From Lojkania enalia (Eukaryota > Ascomycota > Dothideomycetes > Pleosporales): a stretch of 64,000 bases of DNA. Location of the stretch: positions 55,186 through 119,185 of the forward strand of contig ML986627.1 in the NCBI GenBank assembly GCA_010094045.1, read 5' to 3'. Under the pieces are notes generated by a model. The model was not told the DNA's origin. It ran no database searches and saw only the letters and a program-made list of their open reading frames with translations. The position numbers and the translations under genes were made by a program. Each line of letters opens with the position of its first letter. Within the stretch, counting starts at the first letter, position 1. This document shows, piece after piece, positions 38,150 through 49,279 of the stretch.

Positions 38150-41100
38150 ACTTCATTTTTTTCTCGCACCTTCTCAAAAGTAGGAGGTCAATTTTTAACA
38201 GGATAAAAGAATCAGTGCTATACTCACGGTTATCTGAACTAGGTCTTTTATTTATATGTGATGATTAAATCGCTATTCGTGGGATTTCTTAGATAAGAAC
38301 TACAAGTGTATTAACGACCGCGTGTTCCGCGAATAGTATAAATATCTCATTACATGAAGCGGTGGCTAGTTATAATAAGCCTTAAGCACAGAACTAATTT
38401 TCACACAGCTGAATTTACAATAAAAGTCCTGTTAATACTAAAATTCTCCTTCAGTTCTATAATTTTTTTTCTATAAACCACTTACAGAGAGAAACAACAT
38501 TGGTAAAAAAATGTCCACCGGATCTTCGGGGCGTGTAGATTATCTGCTTTTATATAGCCTTATATTCTATAAACCTTCCTTTAACGGGGACAGCAAATAG
38601 TTTCAGCTTATTATTTGGTCAGCGGGGGAAGGGGCCATTACTTCTCAAGACACGCTGCTGGCTTACCCGAGAGTAATTTGCAAGGGTTGTCAAAGTCTGG
38701 GGTGCCATAAGTACAATCTTGGCCTCCTCTAGATTCACAAGACCGTGATCTAGTCAGAGAAATATCCTGACTATTGAGATCCTACTCTTTGTCATTGACG
38801 CATTTGAGTTGAAGAGGAGGTGCGGTTAATGCTGGCGTTTTGGTGGGCATTTCTGTGCGTGTGTCGCTTGCTACTAGCGCAGCTACTAGAAACTTTTAGA
38901 AGATGAATGTAAGGCCTCTATTTGCCTTGGTGCAAGAAACTGGACTGGTTCTGGGCGTAGAAGAGGGCAATCACAGGTTGGCAGGGTGGATCGAGGGGGA
39001 GATCAGCGTACATTCACGAGGACGAAGTACTTATGTGCCCCTGAGGACAGAATGTAGAAATCTGTCATGTATCAGTACCCATATAAATCCGTTTCATCAG
39101 GGTTTCTTGTCTAATGTGAAAGGCTTGTGGTCTATTTCAATTTTGTGCGCTGCCAATAAGGAGGTCGCAAACTCATTTGATTGGTCAGATCAGGCAGTTA
39201 TCGGAACATTACAAGAACATTATGCATCAATTATATCCTGCATTAACCATTTGTTCTATTGCAGCTCGTCCCGATTATTGGCAACGCCGTCGCTGTGTAC
39301 CAAGGTCCAAAAACCCATCACAATCTAGTTAGGATCGTCAATACCAATTGACCTACGATTCGAGGAATTAGAAGTTAGAAATATCTTAGTCCTAGGGCTA
39401 AGATATCCTAAATCCTAACTATTAAGGCTTGATACAACTCCCTACAAACCAAACGCCGTTCTCACCTATGAGATGACTTTGGTAAGTATTTCTACCGAGT
39501 TCTATCATAGAAAAGCTCTTGAAGAACAACTTTGCCTCGCATTATACGCCCTCTGATAGAACCCACCCGGTACCCGTCGACAATTCTATATCCGCGCTAA
39601 TAGAGGGTAAGACTTCATAGTACAAAAGCATGGCCGTGGCCGAAGTGCAAAGCGAGACACTAGCAAAAAGTGGAGAATGCTAACAAATCGATCAGGGAAA
39701 ATTTCAGAATAAATCGACGAAGAACAGTCGTCAAACCTCCCCAGCAACTTACCTGGTGTGAACGGTATTGCGAAATCTTTGCCCTCGTTAGGTTGGCGGA
39801 ACCATATAGGCTTTGTCCCCAAAAGACATTCTATCCTACACACAATGGTTCTTGGAAATGCATGTACATATAGCCTATAACGAGAGCGTTCTGTTCATTA
39901 TTGATAAAATCTTTATGATGGTGTAATGAACACATTTTAGTTATCTAGCCAATTGAATTCGGAAACAATAAGAGCTAAAACGCGGGATTGAATAGACAAT
40001 TGAATCGGAAATAATCGACACCTACAAGAAGATTAGCCAATTAGCTATCCAATCGATACCCCGGCTAGTTGTTAAATATCGGGCTAAACTGTTTTGGGAC
40101 ATCTCATGGAATACCAATGAAGGATGGAGTGAAAGTAGTATACAATCAGCACGAAAATATAGAGTTGTGGAAGGTTATCTGTTGAGCTCGCGTTTCAGAA
40201 TTTCTTGAACAATACCGTAGCTACACTAAGCGCATTGAGCCACAGGCGCATCTCAGTAGGGGATTAAATTGGGCTAGTGCTACAAGAGACTCCCTTTCGT
40301 CACTAACCATTACTTACACAATCATATAGTTCTAGGGGTAATAGATTAACTCTAGCTTCGGAGCTAGACATTACCTTAAATAGCTAGGGATTCGGACCCG
40401 CTATCGGATATTATGTAGACGTATCTTCACGGTGGCATTTTGAACGAGCGCATATGTGTCACCGTTAATACAGGGCCTCAACGAGGGACCATTGCCAGTG
40501 AAATATCAAAATTCCAGTCCTTCACTCTTTTACTTGCTCTTGGCCAAAGGAGTCAATATTTTACAAGGATAACGAATAGCCAAAAATAAGCTCTCCTTCT
40601 TAGCCTTAATATACAATGAGTTATTCTGACAATAACACATTCTCATTGTGTTCATTCGATGGACGTAAATTGCCCCTCTTACTAAAACTCACAGGCTAGA
40701 CCCAGCCCTTAATAGCCCTTTTCCACTATTATGCATAATGATTCCTTCATTACCTCTATTAGAATCTCCAGCTACCACTTCTATCACTTAATCGAGAACC
40801 CCCCCCCCCCCCCTCACTTCTTTTATATGCCTCGTCCCTCTAAGTAAAATAGCGAGATATGAGCTAGGCAGAGATTTATTTCCTCGAACAAATCCTCCAT
40901 AACCTGAATTTCATAAAAGATAACTTCAAGAGCACGCTTAGCCTTCCTCAGCCTTGCAGCCGCGCTAGACTCCCAGAGACAAAGGAGGAAATGACACAGC
41001 GCGGCAAAAGCCGTCGTAGTCGACGAATTTAAGGACTAAAAAACTAGAGTTCTCTTCTCTGTCATGCATATAGACTACACGCTGTCCCCCGCTTTACTCG

Positions 41101-41160
41101 AAATAGTGCTTTATATCTGCGAAACGGACCATCCGCACGCAGACTAGGGACGAAGAGCAG
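38150..41160. other. 3-kb gene-poor interval
   Basis: There is no convincing gene. The longest frame (38,903-39,328, 141 codons) has no recognisable domain, intron signal or composition bias. AT-rich patches lie at 38,200-38,600. A 26-nt near-perfect palindrome lies at 39,381-39,406 and a 15-C homopolymer at 40,799-40,813. Confidence 0.5.
40799..40813 (+). repeat. Poly(C) run
   Basis: Fifteen consecutive Cs in the intergenic region; its length is likely to be unreliable in the assembly. Confidence 0.9.
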
Positions 41161-41658
41161 GTGTCTCCTTCAGAAATTGTCATAATCCTGATTGGACTGA
41201 TTGCTAGCATGAGGGAGAAAGAGAGTATGTCCTTGAAACCGGCAACTGGTGCGCCTGAAGGCTTGTTTGTCAATGCACTGGGACTGAGATTTCTACAGAT
41301 GAAGGAGTTGGGGCAAGAATGGCTACAATCTCAAAAGGACAACGTCTGCAAAACGGCCCTGGCAGGCCGTGCTTTTCAACAGAAGTTTAAGGCGTCGATG
41401 AGGGACGAGCTGGTGTGAGCGCAGGCTCTGTTGGAGAGCGATTCTAGAATTACGGAGCTCGAAGTGTAGGTTGCAGAAAAAGATAAGAAGACTGCCAAAA
41501 AGGATGAGAGGATCTAAGTGGGGTGTATGCATACCACCACGATACGCAACTTTAGTAAGTGGTTTTTACAACATAGGGATGTATTGCAGAAGGAGGTTGA
41601 CAACTTAAGGCCACAAGAACTGAAGCAGAGGTCGTGGGTGGAGAGGGAGAGTAATTGA
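41161..41658 (+). pseudogene. Decayed coiled-coil protein ORF
   Basis: One frame reads as protein-like sequence for about 165 codons, broken only by TGA (after 41,415), TAG (near 41,466) and TAA (near 41,515). Each could derive from CGA, CAG or CAA by one C-to-T change. Between stops it is rich in Glu, Lys, Gln and Leu (RITELEV, EKDKKTAKKDER, VLQKEVDNLRPQELKQ), as in a coiled coil. No ATG begins the frame and no family is recognised. A chance open frame is possible, but the even composition across three stops argues for decay. Confidence 0.4.
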
Positions 41659-41944
41659 TGGTGGTAGTCGAAGTATATCTCTTCGCTGCACTTAGTTGCA
41701 AAGGAAGGCTAGCTATGCTTTTACGTTTGGCATGACTCGGTTTAGTGCAAACAGAATACATCTCAACATTTCCTACCCGCAAAATAGCAACATCGACGAG
41801 ACTTACAATTGATAGGTATACTATAGAACGTTTTTAGAAAAGGGGGATATATGGGGATCTGTGATACTCAGAGAACATATCTACAAAAAAAAAAAAGCAA
41901 GAAGGACCAGCCTAGTTCAATCGACACGAGTTCTTCGACGATTT

Positions 41945-42312
41945 ACTATCCTTTACACCATGACAACATCAACATAGTTCTTGTAAGTCTATTGCGCACT
42001 TGTCCCAAACCAAAACCATTGTATGACGCATTCACTGGCAGCCTGACATTTCCCCGCAAGACTGCTCTGCATAGTCATGCTAAAGGCCAAGTTGTTGGGC
42101 GGGAGCGCGACCAAATTGTCGTAGGCATAGCTGTTGAATTCGATCCAGGGGGTTCCAATAGCCGCGTTTGTCGCTGTATCGATGATAAACACGTTAGCAC
42201 GGGAGGTGCGGGAATGGACCTGGGACTGTTTGGGAACGGAGGAGGGCCGCTCGTGACGATCCGGTGATCTACCGGGTGGAACCAGAAGGTTGTTTCCTAA
42301 ATTGAGGGCCAA
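41945..42312 (-). pseudogene. Fragment of a secreted chitin-binding/LPMO-like protein gene
   Basis: The minus-strand frame contains a block from FIIDTATN through IGTPWIEFNSYAYDNL to CVIQWFWFGTSAQ, then a TAG and TYKNYVDV. I recognise the order (DTATN, IG.P.IEF, LQWFWFGT, QTY..CVDF) as the C-terminal half of small secreted fungal proteins annotated as chitin-binding type-4/LPMO-like. The TAG replaces an expected Gln codon (CAG to TAG), and the usual Cys near the end is lost. Upstream of about 42,260 the frame degenerates; the signal peptide and N-terminal histidine half are absent. It is therefore a truncated, mutated remnant. The family assignment is from memory and moderately sure. Confidence 0.5.
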
Positions 42313-42867
42313 GGGAATAATTACTTACATACAGGCTTACCCTGATCGAGAGCAAGCCTGTCAGGATTCTCGCGAGATCGCGTGTAGCTTAGGCTGTTCT
42401 AAGGCTGTTTCCTAGGGAGGTAAATTGAGGGCTAAGGGAATAGGGAATTACTCCGCTTGGACGTGGCTGCCCTCGCAGGTGAAGGTTAGTTATGGATTGC
42501 GTATCGTGGACCGCGCCTGCCTCAGTCGATCGAGGATCGAGTTCGGTAGGAGTCAGGCTACCCGTGGGGTTCGGCCAATGATGGAGCGTGTATGCCCACG
42601 CCCACGCATCGCATTATGCCACCGGCCACGAGCCTTAGGTAAGTACATATGGCCCGCCACAGCCAATGGAATGACGTAGTGCTCGCGTCTTGGCCGCCGC
42701 GGTGCCAGCTCACATCCTTGACCGTAACTCCCCACCCAGACACACACAACACCCACCGCGCCCACAACACATCGCCCACTACTACTCTGCTCTTATACTA
42801 CCTACAGCACCTCAATTGCTCTTCTAAGTACCTCTCAACTACCCGCTGCGAGCTACCAGACACCACC
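42313..42867. other. Promoter region of the HAD hydrolase gene
   Basis: It holds a short direct repeat (AAATTGAGGGCCAAGGGAAT near 42,298 and again near 42,424). A C-rich, pyrimidine-rich segment immediately upstream of the start codon is typical of well-expressed fungal genes. Confidence 0.45.
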
Positions 42868-43699
42868 ATGGGCAAAGTATGCGGACCGTCCTATAGCCCG
42901 CCCTATCGCGGCTGCCCACCTGCCCACCCGCCCACCCCCCCCGCCGCTAACCATGGCCTAGGTCAAGTACATCCTCCTCGACTGCGACAACACTCTCGTG
43001 CAGTCAGAGCACCTCGCCTTCGAGGCCTGCGCCGACCTCACCAACGAGTTGCTCGAGAAGAAGGGCTTCGACGTCCGCTACACGGCCGAGTCGCTGCTCG
43101 ACGACTTTGTCGGCCACAACTTCCGCGGCATGCTCAAGGGCCTCAAGGCCAAGCACGGCTTCGACTTGAGCGACAGCGAGATGGAGGACTACGTGCAGCG
43201 TGAGCTCGGCGCCGTCACCAAGAAGCTCAGCGAGAAGGCCATCGAGTGCCCCGACGTCACCGAGGTGCTCGAGCATCTCCACGCCCAGGGCTACCCCATG
43301 TCCGTCGTTAGCACCTCGGCCAAGAGTCGTGTCGTCGCCTCCATCGAGAAGGTCAAAATTGACAGGTTTTTCCCCATCGATCACGTCTACTCGGCCGCCA
43401 CTTCGCTCGACCCCCCAAGCTCCAAGCCTGATCCCGCCATCTACCTCCACGCCCTTGAGCAGCTAGGTGTCAAGGCCGAGGAGGCTGTCACCGTCGAGGA
43501 CAGCAAGAGCGGTGCCACTGCTGCCATGCGCGCCGGTATTCCGTGCGTGGCCTATGTGGGCATCTACGGTATTGAGGACGGCGAGGAGAAGATGGAGCAA
43601 ATGGCCAAGCTGCTCACCGAGGAGACTAAGTGCGTCGCCGTCATGCGCCAGTGGAAGGAATTCCCGGAGATCCTCAAGAATATTGAGAGCAAGTTGTAG
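42868..43699 (+). CDS. HAD-superfamily hydrolase (phosphatase-like)
   Basis: A predicted 248-residue soluble enzyme of subfamily IA type. Exon 1 is nine bases (ATGGGCAAA, with ideal CACCACCATGG context); an 85-nt intron (42,877-42,961, CTAAC branch, TAG end) joins it to GTCAAGTAC, giving MGKVKYILLDCDNT. The HAD motifs are all present: DCDNT (nucleophile Asp10, acid/base Asp12), motif II VVSTS (Ser120/Thr121), motif III Lys158 in SSKPDP, motif IV VEDSKSG (Glu182-Asp183). A helical cap lies between motifs I and II. The substrate is unknown; relatives act on phosphorylated sugars or similar small phosphates. The gene is markedly more GC-rich, with C/G-ending codons, than its neighbours, and is the only intact gene in an 11-kb decayed interval. 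Confidence 0.92.
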
Positions 43700-46600
43700 C
43701 CTGATTGCGGCAACACATCTTCATGCACGGATAGACGATGGGCATCTTGATTTAGCGGCGGATTGATGACGCCACGCGACGTGGAACACCATGAGCAGCG
43801 TGCTGTGGTCAAAATAGACATAAGAGAATATCTCATTGCCTGGGAGTAGCCCAGAAATCAAACATCTGATTGGTCTGAGAACATTTCTTCACTCGTCTAC
43901 CTTTTGCTATTTTGCATTGAATTGAGTTTCGAGTCTAGCCTCCTCATTTGGGCCAAATTTTGTCAGCCCCTGTGGCCAATTGGTACGTTCATCCGTCCCC
44001 GAATTGCTACAAAACTGAAGACAACACGCCGGCCAAACATTTTTCTGCTAGACCCCAAGGCCGTCTCGAACAACGTGCTTCATGCAAGCCACACCTCGGC
44101 GGAGGATGCTGTAAACCGTCAAGCCAACGTCGAGGCTTCAGCCTCGTCGACGTCGCCTGCGCTAGAAATTCTGGTTAGCGTGTAGGCGATCCGGCTGCAG
44201 ACTGTCATGTAGATAATTCCGCTCTATTCAACCTTATCTTCTTGTCGACACATTCTCTCAAATCACATAAATTCACTAGTTAAGACTAAGGACGTCATAT
44301 CTTTTGGTCGATTGACGACCGCTCTTTTAGCGGCAACGAACGAAGTCATAGTCGCTACGGCCAACATCAACTTCGACTTGAGTCCCATGAAATGTGAGGC
44401 ACCAAAGAGAACCAGCCGCTTGGAGATATGCTCTCCGTGCCATGAACGACGAATGTAGAGCATAGGCCTAGCCATGTAGCGGCTTGATGTCTCAGAGCTC
44501 TGTTTGAGGGAGCATGCCCGTCAACGCCGAACCTATTGAGGGCTCATAGCACATAAATTTCTAAGACATCTGAGCTGCAAAGGATGTGGGGTCTCCCGAA
44601 TATTCCCATTCAACCTTTTCCGCCTATACCGCTATTGATGGGACAAGTATTTTAGGCCGCTGCAGCCTTCTCAGACTCTGCCTTGCACGCACACCCCCTC
44701 GCATGCATGATTGCTCGGATCTTTGATGCCCCTGAGGCAATTGCCATCTGGGTGGAATTAGACAAGGAGAGAAGACATGACATAATATTAAGACTGTAAA
44801 ACGGCGGGGATATGCAATTTTCGCTTGCAACAGCCGCCGTGTAGAATTCCGTCTCTAGGAACCAGCTTGTGGGATGGGATGGCAGTGCCCGAGCCTGGCT
44901 CAGGGCGGGCGACGAAAGAAGAGAGATAGAGCAGTCTCAGCTGAATGCCTTGCTTCGAGATTTTTGCCTCGATGTCAATGACTCATCAGGCGTGATTCGG
45001 GGTGGTTATGGAAGTGTGAATGCCTGTCCTCAAAACGTTGGAGAACCTTATATCTGGTCGTCCCCAGACTGGAAGGGCTGACTCCTCATGGCACCTCTTT
45101 CCGAACATGTATGTCATTGGATCCCGTCAAAATTTTAAAAGTAATCATGGCCAATAGTCTCATGAATGTAGGAGGTGTTATCACTCTTGGACTGTCTTCC
45201 TCCTAGCACGCTGGAGATGCTAGGGTATTCTAGTGCTTGTTGCTGTCTCATCTGCGGCATTACAATAAGCCTGTTAAGGTCAAACGTAATTTACAAGAAA
45301 GCTCTACGATATGTACATTCTCATAGTTTCTTTTTGCTACAGTCGGTGCTATAACAAATACATGGAAAATGCCCTCGAGTGATTTGGTCCTTGCTATGCA
45401 TTTATTTTCCGCTATATGTCGTCGGGATAAAGGTTTGACTTTAAAATGGGCTTCCATGATAGCTCGTTATGCTGATACCTATCTATCGCTGGAAAAACCT
45501 AAACTAGAGGTCCCCGATAGATTCATACAATTTGGTCGCCGCCGCGCAGAGAGCTTCATCGGACCAACATCATAATGGCATGATACAGATGGCTCGAGGA
45601 TGTTTAATCACATACCTCTCAGACAAAAAAAAATTGCCAATAAACAACTTCGCCGGACACGAGATCCCTCATGGTTCAAGTTAATTAGGTTGCGGGAGCT
45701 ATTACGGTGTTAGAGTAACATCGAACATCCGATCGCTCTGTTGCTTCGCGTCATAACTCATGTAGTGTGAGAAATAGATTACGGAGTCGGAGGTTACATA
45801 ATAAGATATCTGCTACCTTCCAATAACGTCCATAGTTCTGGAGGCAGCGATCGGGATATTCAAAACCGGACGCCACAGGTCGACGGCTTCAGCCCAAAAG
45901 CTGCCAGTGAAAATGGCGGAAGGTTGTCCACAAGTTCCAGATACCTCTTCAGATTTGGACACTGAAAATGAAGATTCGCACAAGGTAATACACTCCCTAC
46001 CGGACTCCTGTTCTTATGTTAGAGCTGTTTTTGAGTCTTCCAGGCTACAAGCAGAGATACTCCCCATATGTGCCATTTGGACTTTCAGATTCAAAGGGTA
46101 TGGTGAAATGGTGTGAATTTTAAATCCCGAAGCCGGAAGATATCCTTAATGCTAGTGGGAGTTGTCCGATTTCGATGTCAACAAAGTGCATCCAAGCCAT
46201 TTCTCTAGCACCAAGCATAATATTCCTTGCATCTTACAATTTTCCTGACTGCATACACGAATCTAGTCCCTGCAGAGCTTATGCTATTTGAATGCCAAAT
46301 AACAGGATCGCAATAGAAGGCCTAGTTCGGCTACGCTACAGTGCACAATTCGAGTATATCACTACGGAGAGCAATCAGAGTGATTTCGAAGAGGGATACA
46401 CGTTAAAACAGCACCTTTGGTTCCCAGGGGATATATCTGATCCGCCTCTGAGCCAGAACCAATATACACATGACCTTCGATTTTCGAATATAGAAACTCT
46501 CTCAATATTAAATATGTCGTTAGGACCTTTTCTTATGATACCCGAAAGAGGAGGAAGACAAAAACAATATAGATAATGTCTGGGCAACTTGGCCGGTGCA

Positions 46601-46822
46601 TTGGTGTTCTGCAGGATTACTTATTCCTGACTCTTGAGGAAGCGTCAATCAATGATTTACTCTGGTATTGCGAGTCTGGACTTTTTGACGATACCAAAGT
46701 TATATAACATATCGCTCACTTCTCGTCGCCAGCCATTACTATTCTGGAAGTACTAACCTCTACAGCTTCCATCTACAAATATCTCCCAATGCTACTCTCG
46801 CTGTCCAATCCTTCTCAAAACC
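43700..46822. other. 3.1-kb gene-poor interval
   Basis: Only short frames (under 100 codons) with no recognised family. A possible two- or three-exon gene could begin at ATG 45,913 (MAEGCPQVPDTSSDLDTEN, then a GTAATA donor), but no acceptor gives a convincing product. The 94-codon frame at 46,292-46,576 is unrecognised. Confidence 0.45.
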
Positions 46823-47013
46823 TGTGGTGAGAGGCGAATCTTGCCTCAGGGAGGGATATGAGGAACTGAACTGGTTGATTGAAGATGGCCAGCGGGCCAT
46901 ATTTACGTACATGGAAAAGGGGTATATCAGCTGATATCCAGCGTGATATTCAGCGTGATATCGTACGATGATATCTGATACAGCTCGGTAGACTTGCCAA
47001 AATCCCCATGACA
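46823..47013 (+). mobile_element. Solo-LTR-like insertion, copy 2 (191 bp)
   Basis: This is homologous over its whole length to the 203-bp element at 35,345-35,547, in inverse orientation, with small deletions in the GATATC-rich middle. It has the same TGTGGTG...CATGACA ends. The flanks are AAACC on the left and AACCT on the right; a one-base loss from an A run would restore an AAACC duplication. The shared end points in two unrelated flanks show a mobile unit, not a duplicated gene. Confidence 0.68.
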
Positions 47014-49279
47014 AACCTATTCTTGGGTCGAAGTGGAATATGGCACGCACTTGTCTATAAATGGAGTTCTCTAAAGAGGCAAAACGACGCCTAAAGCATA
47101 ACCTTGTCCTAGCTGTGGTCGCACTGACACAGGATCTTGCGATCTAGGCTCCTTGGTCTTGATTAATTCCATGGTAATATCATCAAGAGATTTAATATAT
47201 GTACCACGGTAGGCAAGGCTACATATGCCTTGATCTTGTCGTTTTGCTGACACGATTTCAAGAACTCGTTTGTGATTCCCTTGAGCACCCAACCTTGCTT
47301 AATTGAAAGAATATTGGGCAATCTTGGAAAACCTAGGCTATTTTCTTCATTCGTCCTCAAGAACTAATGATGATACAAATCAACTATCACAAAATCATGA
47401 TGATCTCGACAGCCGAATTCGACGATACAGGAATCGGTAGTTTTGGCTGAATATCACTACATTTTCCTTTCACCGAATACTGCGTTCTATTATATGGCAC
47501 GAACGTGAAAATGGGCCCAGACTCGCAGATCTCGATACTTGTATCCGCCATCTTGATTCAAGACTCCGGGGTTTGGGTAGCAGACGTCAACTTGACACGA
47601 TTAACAGTGCCTGCATTATGCGCCTTCAACTTTCACAGCCATGAATTCATTCGCATGGAAGCAACCCTCGACTGGGGTTATGTTCGGTGGAGACGGGATG
47701 GTGTCCTGGATTGCCCAGTCGATAAATTCGTCGTAAGAGCCCATGGCAACTGGCTTGTTCACCTCGATTAAACTTCGGTCCTCGCGAAGACGATGAAGGC
47801 TAAAGAAAATGATATCTGCCTGTCTGTGACTTGCTGGCATTGCTTGTGGAAGGCCAAGGGAATGGACCGTTGGGTCACCATTTCAATTTTAATTTTAACG
47901 TTAATTTTAATTTTAATAATTTATTTATTTATTAATTTATTTTTTGTTTTAGTGCCAGGCGATATCTATTCATAAGGGTGTTAACTCTTTAGATCAAATT
48001 ACTATTGATTTTACCATGGCGGACGGAGGATATACATGTAGGCGCTGACTGTTGCGTGCTATACAAACAATCCCTCCCTCTTTAATTTTTTGGTTAGGAT
48101 GAGGGGCATATGGAGATATCTGCTGTGATTTTTATGAGACTTATATCTCATGCGTGAATAAGGAAATATGCGTAGAGAAATACTTCGGCAACTGAGCTTT
48201 GAATGTTCTAGTCGAGCCGCTCAAGGAAATAGCTCGCTCACGAAGCGAATAGCAAGCCAAAATCTCGCCATTAAAGGTTTAGGTGGTCCCGCATTCACGC
48301 CACTAGAGCTCAGCTTCCTGTACTATAATCATATAAAAGTTTTGACTGCACGACAATGGCTCAAAATAGGGCACGAGGATCTTGAGCGGCCCGCCATGTC
48401 TTTCGCTGAGGCCCAAGCGCTGCCACCTCACAATCCGCCAGTCCCTCCTAATCCATTCTCCCTAAGCGCAGCGATCCGTGCCATAGTGACTACTCTTGTA
48501 TGGAAATTGACCTAGGCTCCACACCCTCATCCGTCATGCCCTTGGAGCTTCCGCGGGCATGACTGACTGCGTTATCGCGCGGATTAATATCCAGGCACCC
48601 AGCAGAGAGGCCCCCCCGATAAGGTGTCTCCCCGGCAAATCCGACCTTCTAGCAAAGGGTGGTGCCCCGCAAATGCACTTCCCTCTCCTCACGTGCTACC
48701 GTGCTTTGGTGAGCGGTCCTAGTAATCGAATGGGCAGGTTGTTCGAACAGCCAAATTGCGCCGGCAAGCATTTCGAGTCTCAACCGTTTCAACACCAAAT
48801 GAGGGCGACAAGTTCACTTTATCAGATCGCAAATAACGGCTCTCGTGTGTACACTTAAGAGATCTGCAGGCTTAGGCGTCCTCGGCAGCCACCCTTCGCG
48901 CCACCCCGAAGCTGGGCGATCCCTCCCGCCAAGCATCCCAAATTGTACCTCCTTCCGCTTCTGTTGTCCGTCCCATGGAGTCAGCTTTGTTTAATTTATG
49001 CATACCAATGTCGCACTCTAGATACCCATCAATACTCATCAATGTCTTGCTCACTTGCCAATCATCACCTTGCACCGCTTCGGGAGAACGTGGGCGGTGC
49101 CAGCGGGATTTGGAAGGCGAAGTCTCTACCTGCCGACTTAGCCAGACAGAGCGTTGTCTGAGAAGACGCAGCATCCATGGCTTCCATGTCAACTGATTGG
49201 GATATAAACCTGTCTTCGGTCGTCCTGTGAGGCCTCTCGCCCCCTCCACTCTAGCCTTCGTCAAGGATCCATTTTCATC
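47014..49279. other. Gene-poor interval and promoter of the LVIVD-repeat gene
   Basis: No secure gene was found. A minus-strand frame at 47,616-47,840 (containing SYDEFIDWAIQD and PPNITPVEGC) has protein-like composition and could be a gene fragment, but no family is recognised. A T/A low-complexity tract lies at 47,881-47,956. A 115-codon frame at 48,168-48,515 is unrecognised. Confidence 0.45.

Noticed and set aside
39381..39406. 26-nt near-perfect palindrome around CCTAGG
   Set aside because: Isolated, with no flanking structure or gene context; probably chance in AT-rich DNA.
40330..40420. tRNA-like B-box (GGATTCGGACCC and its reverse complement)
   Set aside because: No matching A box, acceptor stem or cloverleaf could be built on either strand.
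46292..46576. 94-codon frame as a gene
   Set aside because: No recognisable domain, no intron partners and surrounding decay; not enough support.
47616..47840. Minus-strand frame with protein-like composition
   Set aside because: Only about 75 codons, no family recognised and no convincing upstream exon; left as an unresolved fragment.
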